NCBI GenBank assembly: GCA_910589655.1
Contig: CAJUTJ010000159.1
Span: forward strand, 1-64,000
Length of the DNA stretch: 64,000 bases
From: an uncultured Acetatifactor sp.
GTDB lineage: Bacteria; Bacillota; Clostridia; Lachnospirales; Lachnospiraceae
Direction: 5' to 3'
Shown: positions 45,082 through 54,833 of the stretch, piece after piece
Numbering within the stretch: position 1 is the stretch's first letter
Layout: every line of letters begins with the position of its first letter
Notes under the pieces: generated by a model
Databases searched by the model: none
What the model was told of the DNA's origin: nothing
The model's input: the letters and a program-made list of their open reading frames with translations, nothing else
Translations under genes and position numbers: made by a program

Positions 45082-46044
45082 TTATCGTGATTGCTCTGAT
45101 TCATGGTTATCTGCCAAAATCCGTTTTTCCGCATTTATCTTGGCGAGACGGTATTCAAAGTCCCGCTTGTCCTTGGCCGCCATAACCTGAAGTATCATCC
45201 CCGAAAAAAAAGCCTGTATCCCTGCAAGAGCCACAAAACAACTGACAATCAAAGTAGGAAATCTGGGCACCAGACCCGTCTGTAAATAGACACTGATAAT
45301 AGGCACCATCAAAGTCATTGCAACCAGAATCAACAACGCGCACAAAGCCCCGAAAAACGGCATGGGCTTATAATTTTTATAGAGCTGCAGCATCTTATGG
45401 ATCACTTTTATCCCGTCACTGTAAGTATTTAGCTTGGATACGCTGCCCTCAGGGCGATCCCGGTATTCCACCACCACATTCTCCACCTGCATGTTATAAT
45501 TAACCGCATGTATGGTCATCTCCGTCTCGATCTCAAACCCCTTGGAAAAGACGGGGAATGTTTTTACAAATTCATAGCTGAATGCCCTGTATCCCGTCAT
45601 GATATCTTTGATATCGGAACGGAACAGACGATTGATTCCCGCCCGCATCAGGCTGTTGCCGAAATTATGGAAAGGACGCTTGTTCTCTGTAAAGTATGTG
45701 GAGGAAAGCCTGTCCCCTACCACCATGTCCGCGTTATGCTCCAATACCTTGTCCACCAGTTCCCTTGCACAGTTAAGAGGATACGTGTCATCACCATCCA
45801 GCATCAAGTAGCACTTTGCGTCTATTTCCCGAAACATTCTGCGGATCACATTCCCCTTGCCTTGTTTATATTCATGACGAATCACCGCACCGGCATTTCC
45901 TGCAAGCTCTACCGTCCTGTCCGTAGAATTATTATCATAGACATAGACCACAGCCTCCGGCAGCGCTTCTTTTACGTCAGCAACCACTTTGGAAATCGTC
46001 TGCTCTTCATTATAACAAGGAATCAACACAGCTATCTTATCCAT
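45082..46044 (-). CDS. Polyprenyl-phosphate glycosyltransferase (GT2)
   Basis: From MDKIAVLIPC the product has 320 residues: YDNNSTDRT, LMLDGDDTYP, GDRL and a C-terminal pair of membrane segments (about 232-258 and 267-292), with a charged cytoplasmic tail. This is the layout of dolichyl- or undecaprenyl-phosphate sugar synthases. The ATG at 46044 has AAAGGATT upstream. It is the first gene of the minus-strand run from 46 kb. Confidence 0.87.
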   Translation of the reverse strand: MDKIAVLIPCYNEEQTISKVVADVKEALPEAVVYVYDNNSTDRTVELAGNAGAVIRHEYKQGKGNVIRRMFREIDAKCYLMLDGDDTYPLNCARELVDKVLEHNADMVVGDRLSSTYFTENKRPFHNFGNSLMRAGINRLFRSDIKDIMTGYRAFSYEFVKTFPVFSKGFEIETEMTIHAVNYNMQVENVVVEYRDRPEGSVSKLNTYSDGIKVIHKMLQLYKNYKPMPFFGALCALLILVAMTLMVPIISVYLQTGLVPRFPTLIVSCFVALAGIQAFFSGMILQVMAAKDKRDFEYRLAKINAEKRILADNHESEQSR

Positions 46045-46402
46045 AACTACAATCCTTTCACACCTGCGGACATGCCGCCAACACTGTTTGGGCAAGCCCT
46101 ACGGCAACACATTGCTTTTATTTTACCACGATTACTTTTTAACAGCCACTGTTTTTATAAATTTAATTATGGTATACTATCCGCAACGGACAGAGTCAAG
46201 CGGCCGCATAGACATCCGCCAAGCGAAGCGAATCCGGAAAACCAAAGGTTTTCCGGTTCTCTGCGCGAAACAGGCTGCTCCAAGGTTCAATTTCCGGCCG
46301 GATGGAGTACTAGCGGAAAACATGATATCAAACACTCAAAAAACCAAGCCGGCTTACGCTGTCCTGCCATTGTTTCACAATATATTAAAGAGGGCCAGCC
46401 AC
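46045..46402. promoter_or_regulatory. Divergent control region between GT2 and membrane protein genes
   Basis: No gene lies in these 358 bases. TATACT at 46173-46178 (plus) and TGGTAAAAT (minus, -10 at 46120-46125) are possible -10 boxes without good -35 boxes. A perfect 10-bp hairpin with a 3-base loop spans 46234-46256. Confidence 0.4.
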
Positions 46403-47986
46403 ATGAATACTTTCTCAACAAAACTATACACCTTTTCCTGTCAATTTATACAATTCTGCTCCTTGCTCCTATCCTTTCTTCTGTTCGCAGGCGCTTTTTT
46501 ATGTACCTGCTACAGCGAAAATATGGAGACACAGCTGGTTCTTACCAAATGGGATCCTCCTTTGGCCGGTGCTTTGGGCATGGCGTTTTTTCTGCTGCTC
46601 TTTTCCGGAATCCTTCACCTTCTGTTCCGATGTTCTTCCTCTCCGCTGAAAATCCTGCGTATCCTCATCCTGCTCTGGTGCGTGTGTCTGGGCGGGATAC
46701 TGATCCTGTTGAGCAAGACGGTTCCCGCAGCGGACGCGCTTTCCGTCTATTCCATTGCCGAAACGCTTGCAGAGGGCGATACTTCCGTGATCCATCCCAC
46801 AGAATCCTACCTGTCCTATTATCCGCAACAGATAGGTTTAACCGCATTTTTCGAGTGTTTGATCCGTCTTTGGAATCTGCTCCCTTTCAGTGTGCCTGCA
46901 TATCACTTTATCAAATGTGTCTATGTAGGGCTTCTCTGTGTCATTATCTGTTTTCAGGAGAGAACCGTCCACCTTTTATGGAATGACGAAAAAGCAGACT
47001 GCATTTATCTACTGCTGATAGGCTCCAACCTTCCTTTTATTATGTACAGCTCCTTTGTCTACGGTGAAATCCCCTCTTTTGCGGCAGCCTCCGCAGGGAT
47101 CTACTGCTTGATTAAAATGCTTCGGCAAGAGAATTCTTCCCGCAAAAGTAATATTGTCCATGCCGTTTTCACCATACTGGGATTTTCCCTGAGCGTTATG
47201 CTGCGCAAAAATAACCTGATTCTGCTTATCGCCGCAATCATCGTCCTCTTTCTGGAATGGGCAAAGAGCAGGCGGCATGCGCTATTGGCACTGGGTCTGG
47301 CATGCACCGTATGCAGCCTCTGTATTCTGCCTCTGGTACAGAAAACCTATGAGCTCCGGTCAGGGGAAAAACTCAGTTCCGGCGTTACCGCCGCCTCCTA
47401 TCTGGCCATGGGAATGCAGGAATCTTCGCGCGGGAACGGGTGGTACAACGGATTTAATTTTACTGCCTATCAGGAGTCCGGATTGAATACGGATCTGGCA
47501 AATGAAGTCAGCAGGCAGGCCGTTTCCGAGCGGCTTCAATACTTCGGGAACCATCCCGCTTATGCCGCCGATTTCTATCTTCATAAGCATCTGTCCCAAT
47601 GGGCGGACGGAAGCTATGCCTGCAGACAAGCCACGCTTGCCACCTACGGGGGCAGGAGCAGCTTTTTTGTCTCCCTGTATGAAGGGCTGCTGAGCAAATA
47701 TTTTGTCGGCTACTGCAATATTTACCAGAATATCTTATATCTGGGCGCCCTGAGCTGCTTCTATACTTTAAGGAAAGGCTCCGGCGCAAAAGGGGGCAGC
47801 AAGCTTCTTCCTGTTTATTTATGTTTTATCGCCGTTTTAGGCGGTTTTCTGTTTCATATAATTTGGGAGGCGAACTCCCGCTATATCTTTCTTTACAGCC
47901 TTTTGCTGCTTCCCTATACGGCCAAGGGAATCTATTGGATTATACAGAAATTGCATGGAAAACCGTTTCGGAAAAACCGGGCTTAA
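46403..47986 (+). CDS. Polytopic membrane protein, GT39-like
   Basis: A 527-residue membrane protein with about ten segments and the motif IIWEANSRYIFLY near the C-terminus, similar to GT-C proteins of the PMT/GT39 type. DALSVYSIAETL in the first large loop is the likely acidic site. AGAGGG lies 8 bases before the ATG at 46403; the frame is open to 46088, but that part shows no membrane or family sequence. It is the only plus-strand member of this set and converges on the PseF-like gene. Confidence 0.68.
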   Translation: MNTFSTKLYTFSCQFIQFCSLLLSFLLFAGAFLCTCYSENMETQLVLTKWDPPLAGALGMAFFLLLFSGILHLLFRCSSSPLKILRILILLWCVCLGGILILLSKTVPAADALSVYSIAETLAEGDTSVIHPTESYLSYYPQQIGLTAFFECLIRLWNLLPFSVPAYHFIKCVYVGLLCVIICFQERTVHLLWNDEKADCIYLLLIGSNLPFIMYSSFVYGEIPSFAAASAGIYCLIKMLRQENSSRKSNIVHAVFTILGFSLSVMLRKNNLILLIAAIIVLFLEWAKSRRHALLALGLACTVCSLCILPLVQKTYELRSGEKLSSGVTAASYLAMGMQESSRGNGWYNGFNFTAYQESGLNTDLANEVSRQAVSERLQYFGNHPAYAADFYLHKHLSQWADGSYACRQATLATYGGRSSFFVSLYEGLLSKYFVGYCNIYQNILYLGALSCFYTLRKGSGAKGGSKLLPVYLCFIAVLGGFLFHIIWEANSRYIFLYSLLLLPYTAKGIYWIIQKLHGKPFRKNRA

Positions 47987-48048
47987 ACTTCCGCTGCCGC
48001 AGAACTTCCGGCCTCTTTCAAAACTACTAAATTGCATGAAACCGCTGC

Positions 48049-48735
48049 TTATTGTTTCATCAGGCGGTATTTCATCTCCGCAATCTCCCAATCGGTTTGG
48101 TTATCAATATCTTGAACCTCCATCTCGGAGATTACCATGGGAAGAATATTCCCAAGCATCAATTTCTTATTCTTCCGGAATGCCTCGGTGCGGAATATAT
48201 AAAACTGTCCCACATCATGATAATGGGGTTCTAAATCCTGAGACCGGCTGTCCAAATATTCCGGATACTTGAAAACAAGCCTGCCGTCCTTTACCACCAT
48301 GGCACGCTGGGGCGGATAAGAAAACGCCACTACAGGAATCAAAGTATCCGCATCGCTTTCCGTCAGCTTTTCCACCGCATTTTTTAATTTTCCTGCCGTC
48401 ACAAAAGGAGCCGTTGGATAGATGCAGCACCCTATTTCATATGTTTCCCCTCTCTTCTCATATTCCGCCAGCACCTCCAAAAGGACATCGTTGGTGGTGG
48501 CATAATCTCCGGAGGTTTCCTGACTGCGGAAAAACGGTACATCCGCACCATACTTTTGTGCAATTTCTGCAATACACCCATCGTCCGTAGACACCATCAC
48601 TGTGTCAAAAATACCGGACTCCTGCGCCGCCTCTATGGAATAGGCTAAAATAGGTTTGCCGCAAAATTCTTTCACATTCTTTCCCGGTATCCGTTTACTG
48701 CCCCCTCTGGCAGTGATGATCGCAATCTTTTTCAT
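48049..48735 (-). CDS. pseF: CMP-pseudaminic acid synthetase, PseF-like
   Basis: A 228-residue CMP-sugar synthetase of the NeuA group. ITARGGSKRIPGKN at 7-20 binds CTP, and CCIYPTAPFVT and SRSQDLEPHYHDVGQFY follow. The pattern matches PseF (CMP-pseudaminic acid) better than NeuA. The ATG at 48735 shares one base with the stop of the upstream YfhO-like gene (TAATG). It may supply CMP-sugar to the GT52-type enzyme at 26453. PseB, PseG and PseI are not in this window. Confidence 0.85.
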   Translation of the reverse strand: MKKIAIITARGGSKRIPGKNVKEFCGKPILAYSIEAAQESGIFDTVMVSTDDGCIAEIAQKYGADVPFFRSQETSGDYATTNDVLLEVLAEYEKRGETYEIGCCIYPTAPFVTAGKLKNAVEKLTESDADTLIPVVAFSYPPQRAMVVKDGRLVFKYPEYLDSRSQDLEPHYHDVGQFYIFRTEAFRKNKKLMLGNILPMVISEMEVQDIDNQTDWEIAEMKYRLMKQ

Positions 48736-51008
48736 TATGCCTCTTTTCCCTTTCCCATGTATTTTCCTCCCGTCTTTTTCATCATTTTTAATATATAATA
48801 GGCCAGAAGACCCATTCCGGTAAATAAGCTGACCGCCTCCGCCAGCCTCCAATACCACATACCGGCATACCACACATGGATATTTCCCTGAAATCCGGAA
48901 GGAATCCATACTCTCACATCACAGTTATCGCCCTTAACTGCCGGAAGTTTTTCCCCCGAAACAACCGCTTCGGCACGATAGCCCTTATAATACAGCATGG
49001 GGAACTCAATATAACCTTTCTCTCCGGATTCAGACATTACCTGCGCCCATGCGCTAAGCCCGTCTTTCTCATACCCCTCCATAACAATGCCGTCCGACAG
49101 CACAGGGGCGTGATATGTCATATGGCCGACATCCGAGCCTTCCGGCATAAATTCCGCCCCCAACACCGCCGTGGTTCCCACATTCTGAGCGGAATACAAT
49201 TTAATCTGCTCGTCACTGGCCATTAAAATATCATTGACCTGATAATTACCGAACATAACAGACACCAATACAATTAAAAGCAGTACTGCCTTACCCGGAA
49301 GAAACCCTATCCCTTCCCGCAGTATCCACACTCCCGTTACACAGGCGACGAATACCGCCAAAACGGATACAATGGAAGTGATTCTGGTAGGGAACTGCAA
49401 GGATCCCACCAGTGTGGCAAACAGCCTATTACAGGAACTCAGAAAGTCCCAAGGGAAACAGCTTGTGCTCATAAATAGAGCAATTCCCGTCATCGCCAGC
49501 ACAATATTCCCTGCCGCCCTCTCCTTTATCTGCGTTTCCGTCATTGTTTTCCCTTTCTGTTTCCCACACAATGCCAGCCACAAAAACATACACAACAGCA
49601 AGGCGGCACCCATTCCTATGGGTTCCGTATCCATCATACCGTTCTCAACAAATCTTGATGAAGAGCCTCTATTTTGTAAGGTATAAAAAATCTGCGCCGG
49701 ATAGATACCACGCTCCTGTATCATCACATGAGAATTCCCGGCATATGCATACTGATCCGCAGTCATCAAATCAAGGCAAGGAACCAAAAACCATGCATTT
49801 ATAGCAATGGTCATGGCAACCGTGAGAAACAGCACACAAAAAGTACGTTTCCGGAATGTCTTTTTCCACAGGCATAGACACAACAGGACTACAAAAAAGC
49901 CTGACATTTCGCAGCTCAGAAGATGGGACTGAATGATTCCCGAAAAGCCGATAACAGGAATAACCCAATTCCACAGATACCCTTTCCTGTCCGGATCTTC
50001 CGTATAAATCCGATAAAATCCCCATACCAGCAGCGGCAGGAATATCATTGCCGTAAATTCCCCCGCCGCCGCACGGTTATACATATTGTACAGGCGGTAA
50101 GGCGCCAGCGTATACAACGCACAGCCGAACATTCCAATCAGCCTGCTCCGAAAGCACTTTGAAAAGCTGACATAAGCGACCAATGCCGTTGCCAGATTCA
50201 CGGCAGCAAGGAAAATCCTATAGGCGCTGTCCATGGGAAAGCCCATAATCCTGAGCAATGCAGGAAAATACAAACATGTATCCCCATAAAAAATCGAATT
50301 CGCATAGCCATGTCCCGCCATCCATGTAGATTCTATCCTGACAGACAGCTCTCCCCTCCGGATACATTCCGCCAGATTTTCTATTCTCATCATATGGAAA
50401 ACAATATCCGCGCCGATAATATTGTAATCCACCAGTAAAGGCAGAGAAGCAATCAATACGAAAAACGGAATTCCGAAAATTACCAGCTGTTTCTCAACGG
50501 GAATCTCCTGCTTTCTTTGATACATAGCCAGTACCAGCACGCTGTTCAATACCAGAAGAATACCTATCAGCCAGAAGAGATAAATCCTGCTTCCTGCCCC
50601 ACTGGAAACCAACTCCAATCCCAAGATTTCCATATCCTGAGTTATGTCTAAGTCGGCTCTCAGGCTATCCACCGAATCCAACAGATAAAACTGACATTCT
50701 CTCTCATGCAGCCCGGGATCCATATACACTGTGTTGGCCAGCAATGTCTTAAATTTGTTATCCTGATCCGAAACCGTAACGGCAAGTTCTCCCTCCCCGT
50801 TTTCATGGGCATCATAATAGACCCTCATACTATAGACGCCTGCAGGTACGGAAACGCCTTCCCCCAAAAGCTTGTCCATGCCTTCGTTTCCCACGACGAC
50901 TTCCGGCTTTCCAAACAGGCCTGCCATGCCTATCAGAATCAAGATAAGCTCCACACACAGCAGTATTATAAACTTTCTATTTTTCAAAGCTTCAGACTTT
51001 CTTAACAC
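48735..51008 (-). CDS. YfhO-like membrane protein, paralogue A
   Basis: A 757-residue protein: one N-terminal membrane segment, a beta-rich outside domain (about 35-140), about ten membrane segments, then a second beta-rich outside domain (about 600-720) and a last membrane segment. The loop GADIVFHMMRIE with RIESTWMAGHGYANSIFYGD fits the YfhO and PTPS-related membrane group (GT-C fold). YfhO-type proteins are linked to glycosylation of cell-wall polymers. It overlaps the start of PseF and the end of paralogue B, so all are in one operon. Confidence 0.72.
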   Translation of the reverse strand: MLRKSEALKNRKFIILLCVELILILIGMAGLFGKPEVVVGNEGMDKLLGEGVSVPAGVYSMRVYYDAHENGEGELAVTVSDQDNKFKTLLANTVYMDPGLHERECQFYLLDSVDSLRADLDITQDMEILGLELVSSGAGSRIYLFWLIGILLVLNSVLVLAMYQRKQEIPVEKQLVIFGIPFFVLIASLPLLVDYNIIGADIVFHMMRIENLAECIRRGELSVRIESTWMAGHGYANSIFYGDTCLYFPALLRIMGFPMDSAYRIFLAAVNLATALVAYVSFSKCFRSRLIGMFGCALYTLAPYRLYNMYNRAAAGEFTAMIFLPLLVWGFYRIYTEDPDRKGYLWNWVIPVIGFSGIIQSHLLSCEMSGFFVVLLCLCLWKKTFRKRTFCVLFLTVAMTIAINAWFLVPCLDLMTADQYAYAGNSHVMIQERGIYPAQIFYTLQNRGSSSRFVENGMMDTEPIGMGAALLLCMFLWLALCGKQKGKTMTETQIKERAAGNIVLAMTGIALFMSTSCFPWDFLSSCNRLFATLVGSLQFPTRITSIVSVLAVFVACVTGVWILREGIGFLPGKAVLLLIVLVSVMFGNYQVNDILMASDEQIKLYSAQNVGTTAVLGAEFMPEGSDVGHMTYHAPVLSDGIVMEGYEKDGLSAWAQVMSESGEKGYIEFPMLYYKGYRAEAVVSGEKLPAVKGDNCDVRVWIPSGFQGNIHVWYAGMWYWRLAEAVSLFTGMGLLAYYILKMMKKTGGKYMGKGKEA

Positions 51009-52425
51009 GTTTCCGTCTCCTCACAATCCACATCGCAATACATCCGGCTAATGCCACCGCCGAAATTCCCTCGCTGAGCCGCCAGATCACGGATTCCTGT
51101 TCCACTACCGGCAGCATAAGCGATCCCAGCGCCTGTATTTCATCTCCTCTCACAAAGGAGCCTGCACTCAAGATATTTCCCAGCTGAAACTGCGCCGTAC
51201 CTAACGACATGGCAATTACAATAAGCAACAGAATATGACGTTCCTTTTGCGTTCTGCTCTCCCCCATCCATAAAAAAGCCTGACAGCCCGCATAAATTAA
51301 CCCCACACATGCCAGAATCCCTAATTTTGCCGGAGAACCCATGAGTGCCAGCAAAATAGAAAACAGCATATTCTTATCTTGGAAAAGATCCCACGGAAAG
51401 AAATTTAGGCTGAAAAACACTAAAATACCGCTCACTGACAGCATCCTGCAGGTAAAACCAAAATCTCCGCCCTGCCTGCAATGCCCTGTAAACAACATCC
51501 ACAAAAGCAAAACCACCAATAAGATGACTGCTGCCCCGGGACTCATCACCTGTGCGTTGCAGATCCCGTTTTCTGTCATCCCTACACCGTCTCCTGCCCA
51601 TGGAAAGGCGGAGAGATATTGAACGAAATACATTCCTCTTCCCCTGATATCCTGAGGAATCAGGATTCCTACAGCCGATGCATCCCTCATTCTAAGCAGC
51701 ATGGGAATCAGAAACCACGCATTCACTAAAACGACTGCCGCAGCCGTCTTCCCGATCACTCCAAGCGTTTGTTTCCGCAGACTCCGTCTTCCCATGGAGA
51801 ACAGAAACAGAACCGTCATGCACACTGCCCCGAACAGGAACACAGTGGAGGACAAAAGGATCAGGCTGAATCCCCATGCCGGAAGCACCCACAGCCACTT
51901 GTAAGCACTCTCTTCTACATCCTCCGTAAAAATACGTTTTATTCCCAATAAAATCAACGGTAAGAACATCCAGCCCGCCGCTTCTCCCAAATCTCCCACC
52001 AGATAGATCTCGCTGAGACGATAAGGGCACCATGTATACAGTATGCTTGCAAGCAATCCCGCATCACGCTTTTCGAAACATTTGGTAAAACAGACATATG
52101 CCGTCACAGCCGTCCCCAAATGGTATAAAAACAGCGTCCACTTGTAGGCATTCCCCAACCCCATCCCGGCCAGACGAAGCAGCGCCGGCAACAGATAGCA
52201 CATATTCGATTGAAAAGATGCTGCGCTGTACCCATAATCCATGGACCCCCAAGAACCCACCCGTACAGGGAACACCTTGCCAATCTCACGGCTTATCACC
52301 TCAATATGACTCAATTCAGAGGCGAGGGAGCTGCTTGTCATCAGATAATCCGTCATAAGGGGTACAGATACCACTCCGGCAATCAGTATAAGATATAGGA
52401 TAATTCGTTTCTCACGCAAATCCAT
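50992..52425 (-). CDS. YfhO-like membrane protein, short paralogue B
   Basis: From MDLREKRI the product has 477 residues with about 12 membrane segments. It is related to its two neighbours (SYGYSAASFQSNMCYLLPALLRL and CPYRLSEIY correspond to the same segments) but lacks both outside beta domains. The catalytic-loop Asp of the paralogues is replaced: ASELSHIEVI here against GADIVFHMMR and GGDLLYHLMR. It may be a non-catalytic partner. GGAGG lies 7 bases before the ATG, inside the end of paralogue C, and its 3' end overlaps paralogue A by 17 bases. Confidence 0.68.
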   Translation of the reverse strand: MDLREKRIILYLILIAGVVSVPLMTDYLMTSSSLASELSHIEVISREIGKVFPVRVGSWGSMDYGYSAASFQSNMCYLLPALLRLAGMGLGNAYKWTLFLYHLGTAVTAYVCFTKCFEKRDAGLLASILYTWCPYRLSEIYLVGDLGEAAGWMFLPLILLGIKRIFTEDVEESAYKWLWVLPAWGFSLILLSSTVFLFGAVCMTVLFLFSMGRRSLRKQTLGVIGKTAAAVVLVNAWFLIPMLLRMRDASAVGILIPQDIRGRGMYFVQYLSAFPWAGDGVGMTENGICNAQVMSPGAAVILLVVLLLWMLFTGHCRQGGDFGFTCRMLSVSGILVFFSLNFFPWDLFQDKNMLFSILLALMGSPAKLGILACVGLIYAGCQAFLWMGESRTQKERHILLLIVIAMSLGTAQFQLGNILSAGSFVRGDEIQALGSLMLPVVEQESVIWRLSEGISAVALAGCIAMWIVRRRKRVKKV

Positions 52426-52427
52426 CG

Positions 52428-54774
52428 TTACACCTCCCGTCTTCTCTGCCTGCAAAAAGAGATTGACATACACAATAATGTAAGAACCGTGACAATTTCA
52501 CCCACCCTCCAGTACACAGGGCTGTCAAACTCCACTCTCACATTGCCGTCAAATCCCGCCGGAACTTCCACTTCCACCTCGCAATTTTCCCCCGGATAGC
52601 ACTTTAATTCCTCGCCGCTGTCCGTGTCAAAAGCACGATACCCTTTATAATACAGCAGCGCATAAGAAGCGCTTTCCGCATCTTCTCCATTGTTTGACAG
52701 ATGCGCTTCCGCTCCCAGAGACAGCTTCTTATAATCCGTTGCCTCCAAATCTCCGGTGCATACCGGATCATGGTATACAAACTTCCAAGGATCCACGCCA
52801 AACGGCAGGTATTCCGATCCGGCTATATATCCGGTACCCATGCCCTCACTGTTATAAATTCTTATAGGCTCCCAGTGATTCAGCGAATACTCCAGCAAAT
52901 GAATGCTGCCGCAGCCCAGCAGTAAGATCATGCCACCCACATAGCAGGCTGTCACGGCCTTATTTTTCCGTTTCATAAAATATTGGAGCATCACGCCTGC
53001 CACTGCCGTAAGCCCAATATTGGCAATTGTCAGAAAACGATTGGGGAACTGGATGCTGGATACTAAAGTAGCCGTAATTCCATTCCACGATTGAATTCTG
53101 TCCCATGGAAACAGATTCAGACTCATAACCATAGCCGCTATTGAAAAAACACTCCCGACCACGCCCAGCTTTTTCTCTTCTTTGGAGAGCCCACCCGTCT
53201 TTCCTGCAAAAAGCAAATAAACAAACAATACCAACGCCGTAATCAGGACAATTCCGATTCCCATGGGCGCGCTGTCATACATGCCTGTCTCATCAAAAAA
53301 AACCGACTCTCCACTGATGAAATAGGTAAAAAGCAAATGCGCCGGATATACTCCCCGATCCTGTATGGTTCGTCCCGATACGTGGTGAATCACAAAGTCC
53401 CCCGTAGTCATGTAATCAACAAATGGCACAAGAAACCATGCACTAAGCAGAACACTATATACAACCGTCTTAGCTAATACTATAAACGTTTTGGGACGGA
53501 TTACTTTTTTCCAGAATATCACACATAAAATTATTGTAAATAACCCCACCATTTCGCCGGTGAGAAGATGGGATTGCACCACAAGGGAAAACCCTATCGT
53601 CAACGGCACCCAGCTCCGCTTATAGCTTTCCTCATGGATATCCTGCGTAAAAACACGATAAAAGCCATAGGCAAAAAAGGGCAACAGCATAATGCCAAAG
53701 CATTCGCCCCATGAACCGCAATGATAAGTCTTATAAATACGGTAAACCGAAAGGGAATACAGCATACTGCAGAACACCCCGATATAGGGTTCTCCAAATA
53801 TCTTTTTAAAACAATAATAGGCAATCAATACTGTCGCTGTCACGATCCCAAACATAAACATGCGGCAGCTTGTAGTAACACTAAATCCCACCAGCCGGAA
53901 AAGCGCCGCAGGATATAATAATGTCTCACCGTAGAAAATGGGGGACGCATATCCGTATCCTTGCTGCCATTCCGGCGAAATGCGGATCGGAAACTGCCCG
54001 TTCGCCAAACCATCCCTGATTCCCTCCACACGCATCAGATGATAAAGCAAATCGCCCCCCTCCAGTCACATAATCCAAGGTCATCGGAAGGGAAGCAAAT
54101 AGAATAATCAGCCCCAGACAAAAAGTAACCGTTTTGCTTTTCACCGGAATCGAATATTTCTTGTCATAACCCCAATACAAGCACACAACGTTTATGACGG
54201 TAAACAAACACACCATAATAAACAGCAGCATCCTGTTCCATGCATTTGTCCGGCATATTCTTAATCCTTGTACAGCCAAAAAGCCTTCCCCGTCATAATA
54301 TGCGTACACCGTCACCTGATCTGAGTCACGCAGCAGCCACATATCAAAATCCGTGTGATTCAGCCCTTGATACAAAGACACCCCGTTCGTCCGGATACTC
54401 GTCATACTCAACGATTCATCCGTCACATGCACCTGATTGTTCCAATCCGTATCCGTCACATAACTCAGCTGTATGCGGTAAGTGCCCTTGGGCAGAGTGA
54501 TTCCCGTAAACTCCACCATATTTCCCGTCATACCCTTCTCGCCGTCAGCCACAACCCCCTGATATTCCTCGGAAAATGTACCGAAATTACAAGTCATGGC
54601 TTCCCGTCCATATTCATAGACAGCATCCTTCCCAAACAGAGCAGCAATTCCTGCTATCAGAAGGAAAGTCTCTACTATAAGCAAAATGAGAAAAGGCCGA
54701 CGCTTTTCCATATGCAGTTCCTTTATTCTGTGAAAAACGGCTCCCATGCCATTTTCCGTTTCTTTCACACCCAT
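52428..54774 (-). pseudogene. YfhO-like membrane protein, paralogue C, frameshifted
   Basis: Two frames make one gene. 53926-54774 gives the N-terminal membrane segment, the beta domain and LIILFASLPMTLDYVTGGG. 52428-54050 continues with DLLYHLMRVEG, QQGYGYASPIFYGE, about ten membrane segments and the C-terminal beta domain. Together they make about 782 residues, close to paralogue A. The shift is at a run of six G on the minus strand (54055-54060); five would restore the frame. It may be a true inactivation, a phase-variable run, or a sequencing error. GGAGACGGGAG precedes the ATG at 54774. Confidence 0.8.
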
Positions 54775-54833
54775 GCTCCCGTCTCCTCATTCCTGCCATA
54801 CGGCCAATTTATCCGGAAATCGTCACTTATCAT

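Noticed and set aside
46088..46402. 105-residue N-terminal extension of the plus-strand membrane protein
   Set aside because: It crosses a hairpin and a possible promoter, overlaps the divergent gene's leader, and lacks membrane character. The ATG at 46403 has a ribosome site.
48049..48735. NeuA (CMP-sialic acid synthetase)
   Set aside because: The SRSQDLEPHYHDVGQFY region and length fit PseF better, and no NeuB or NeuC is present. It cannot be fully excluded without a tree.
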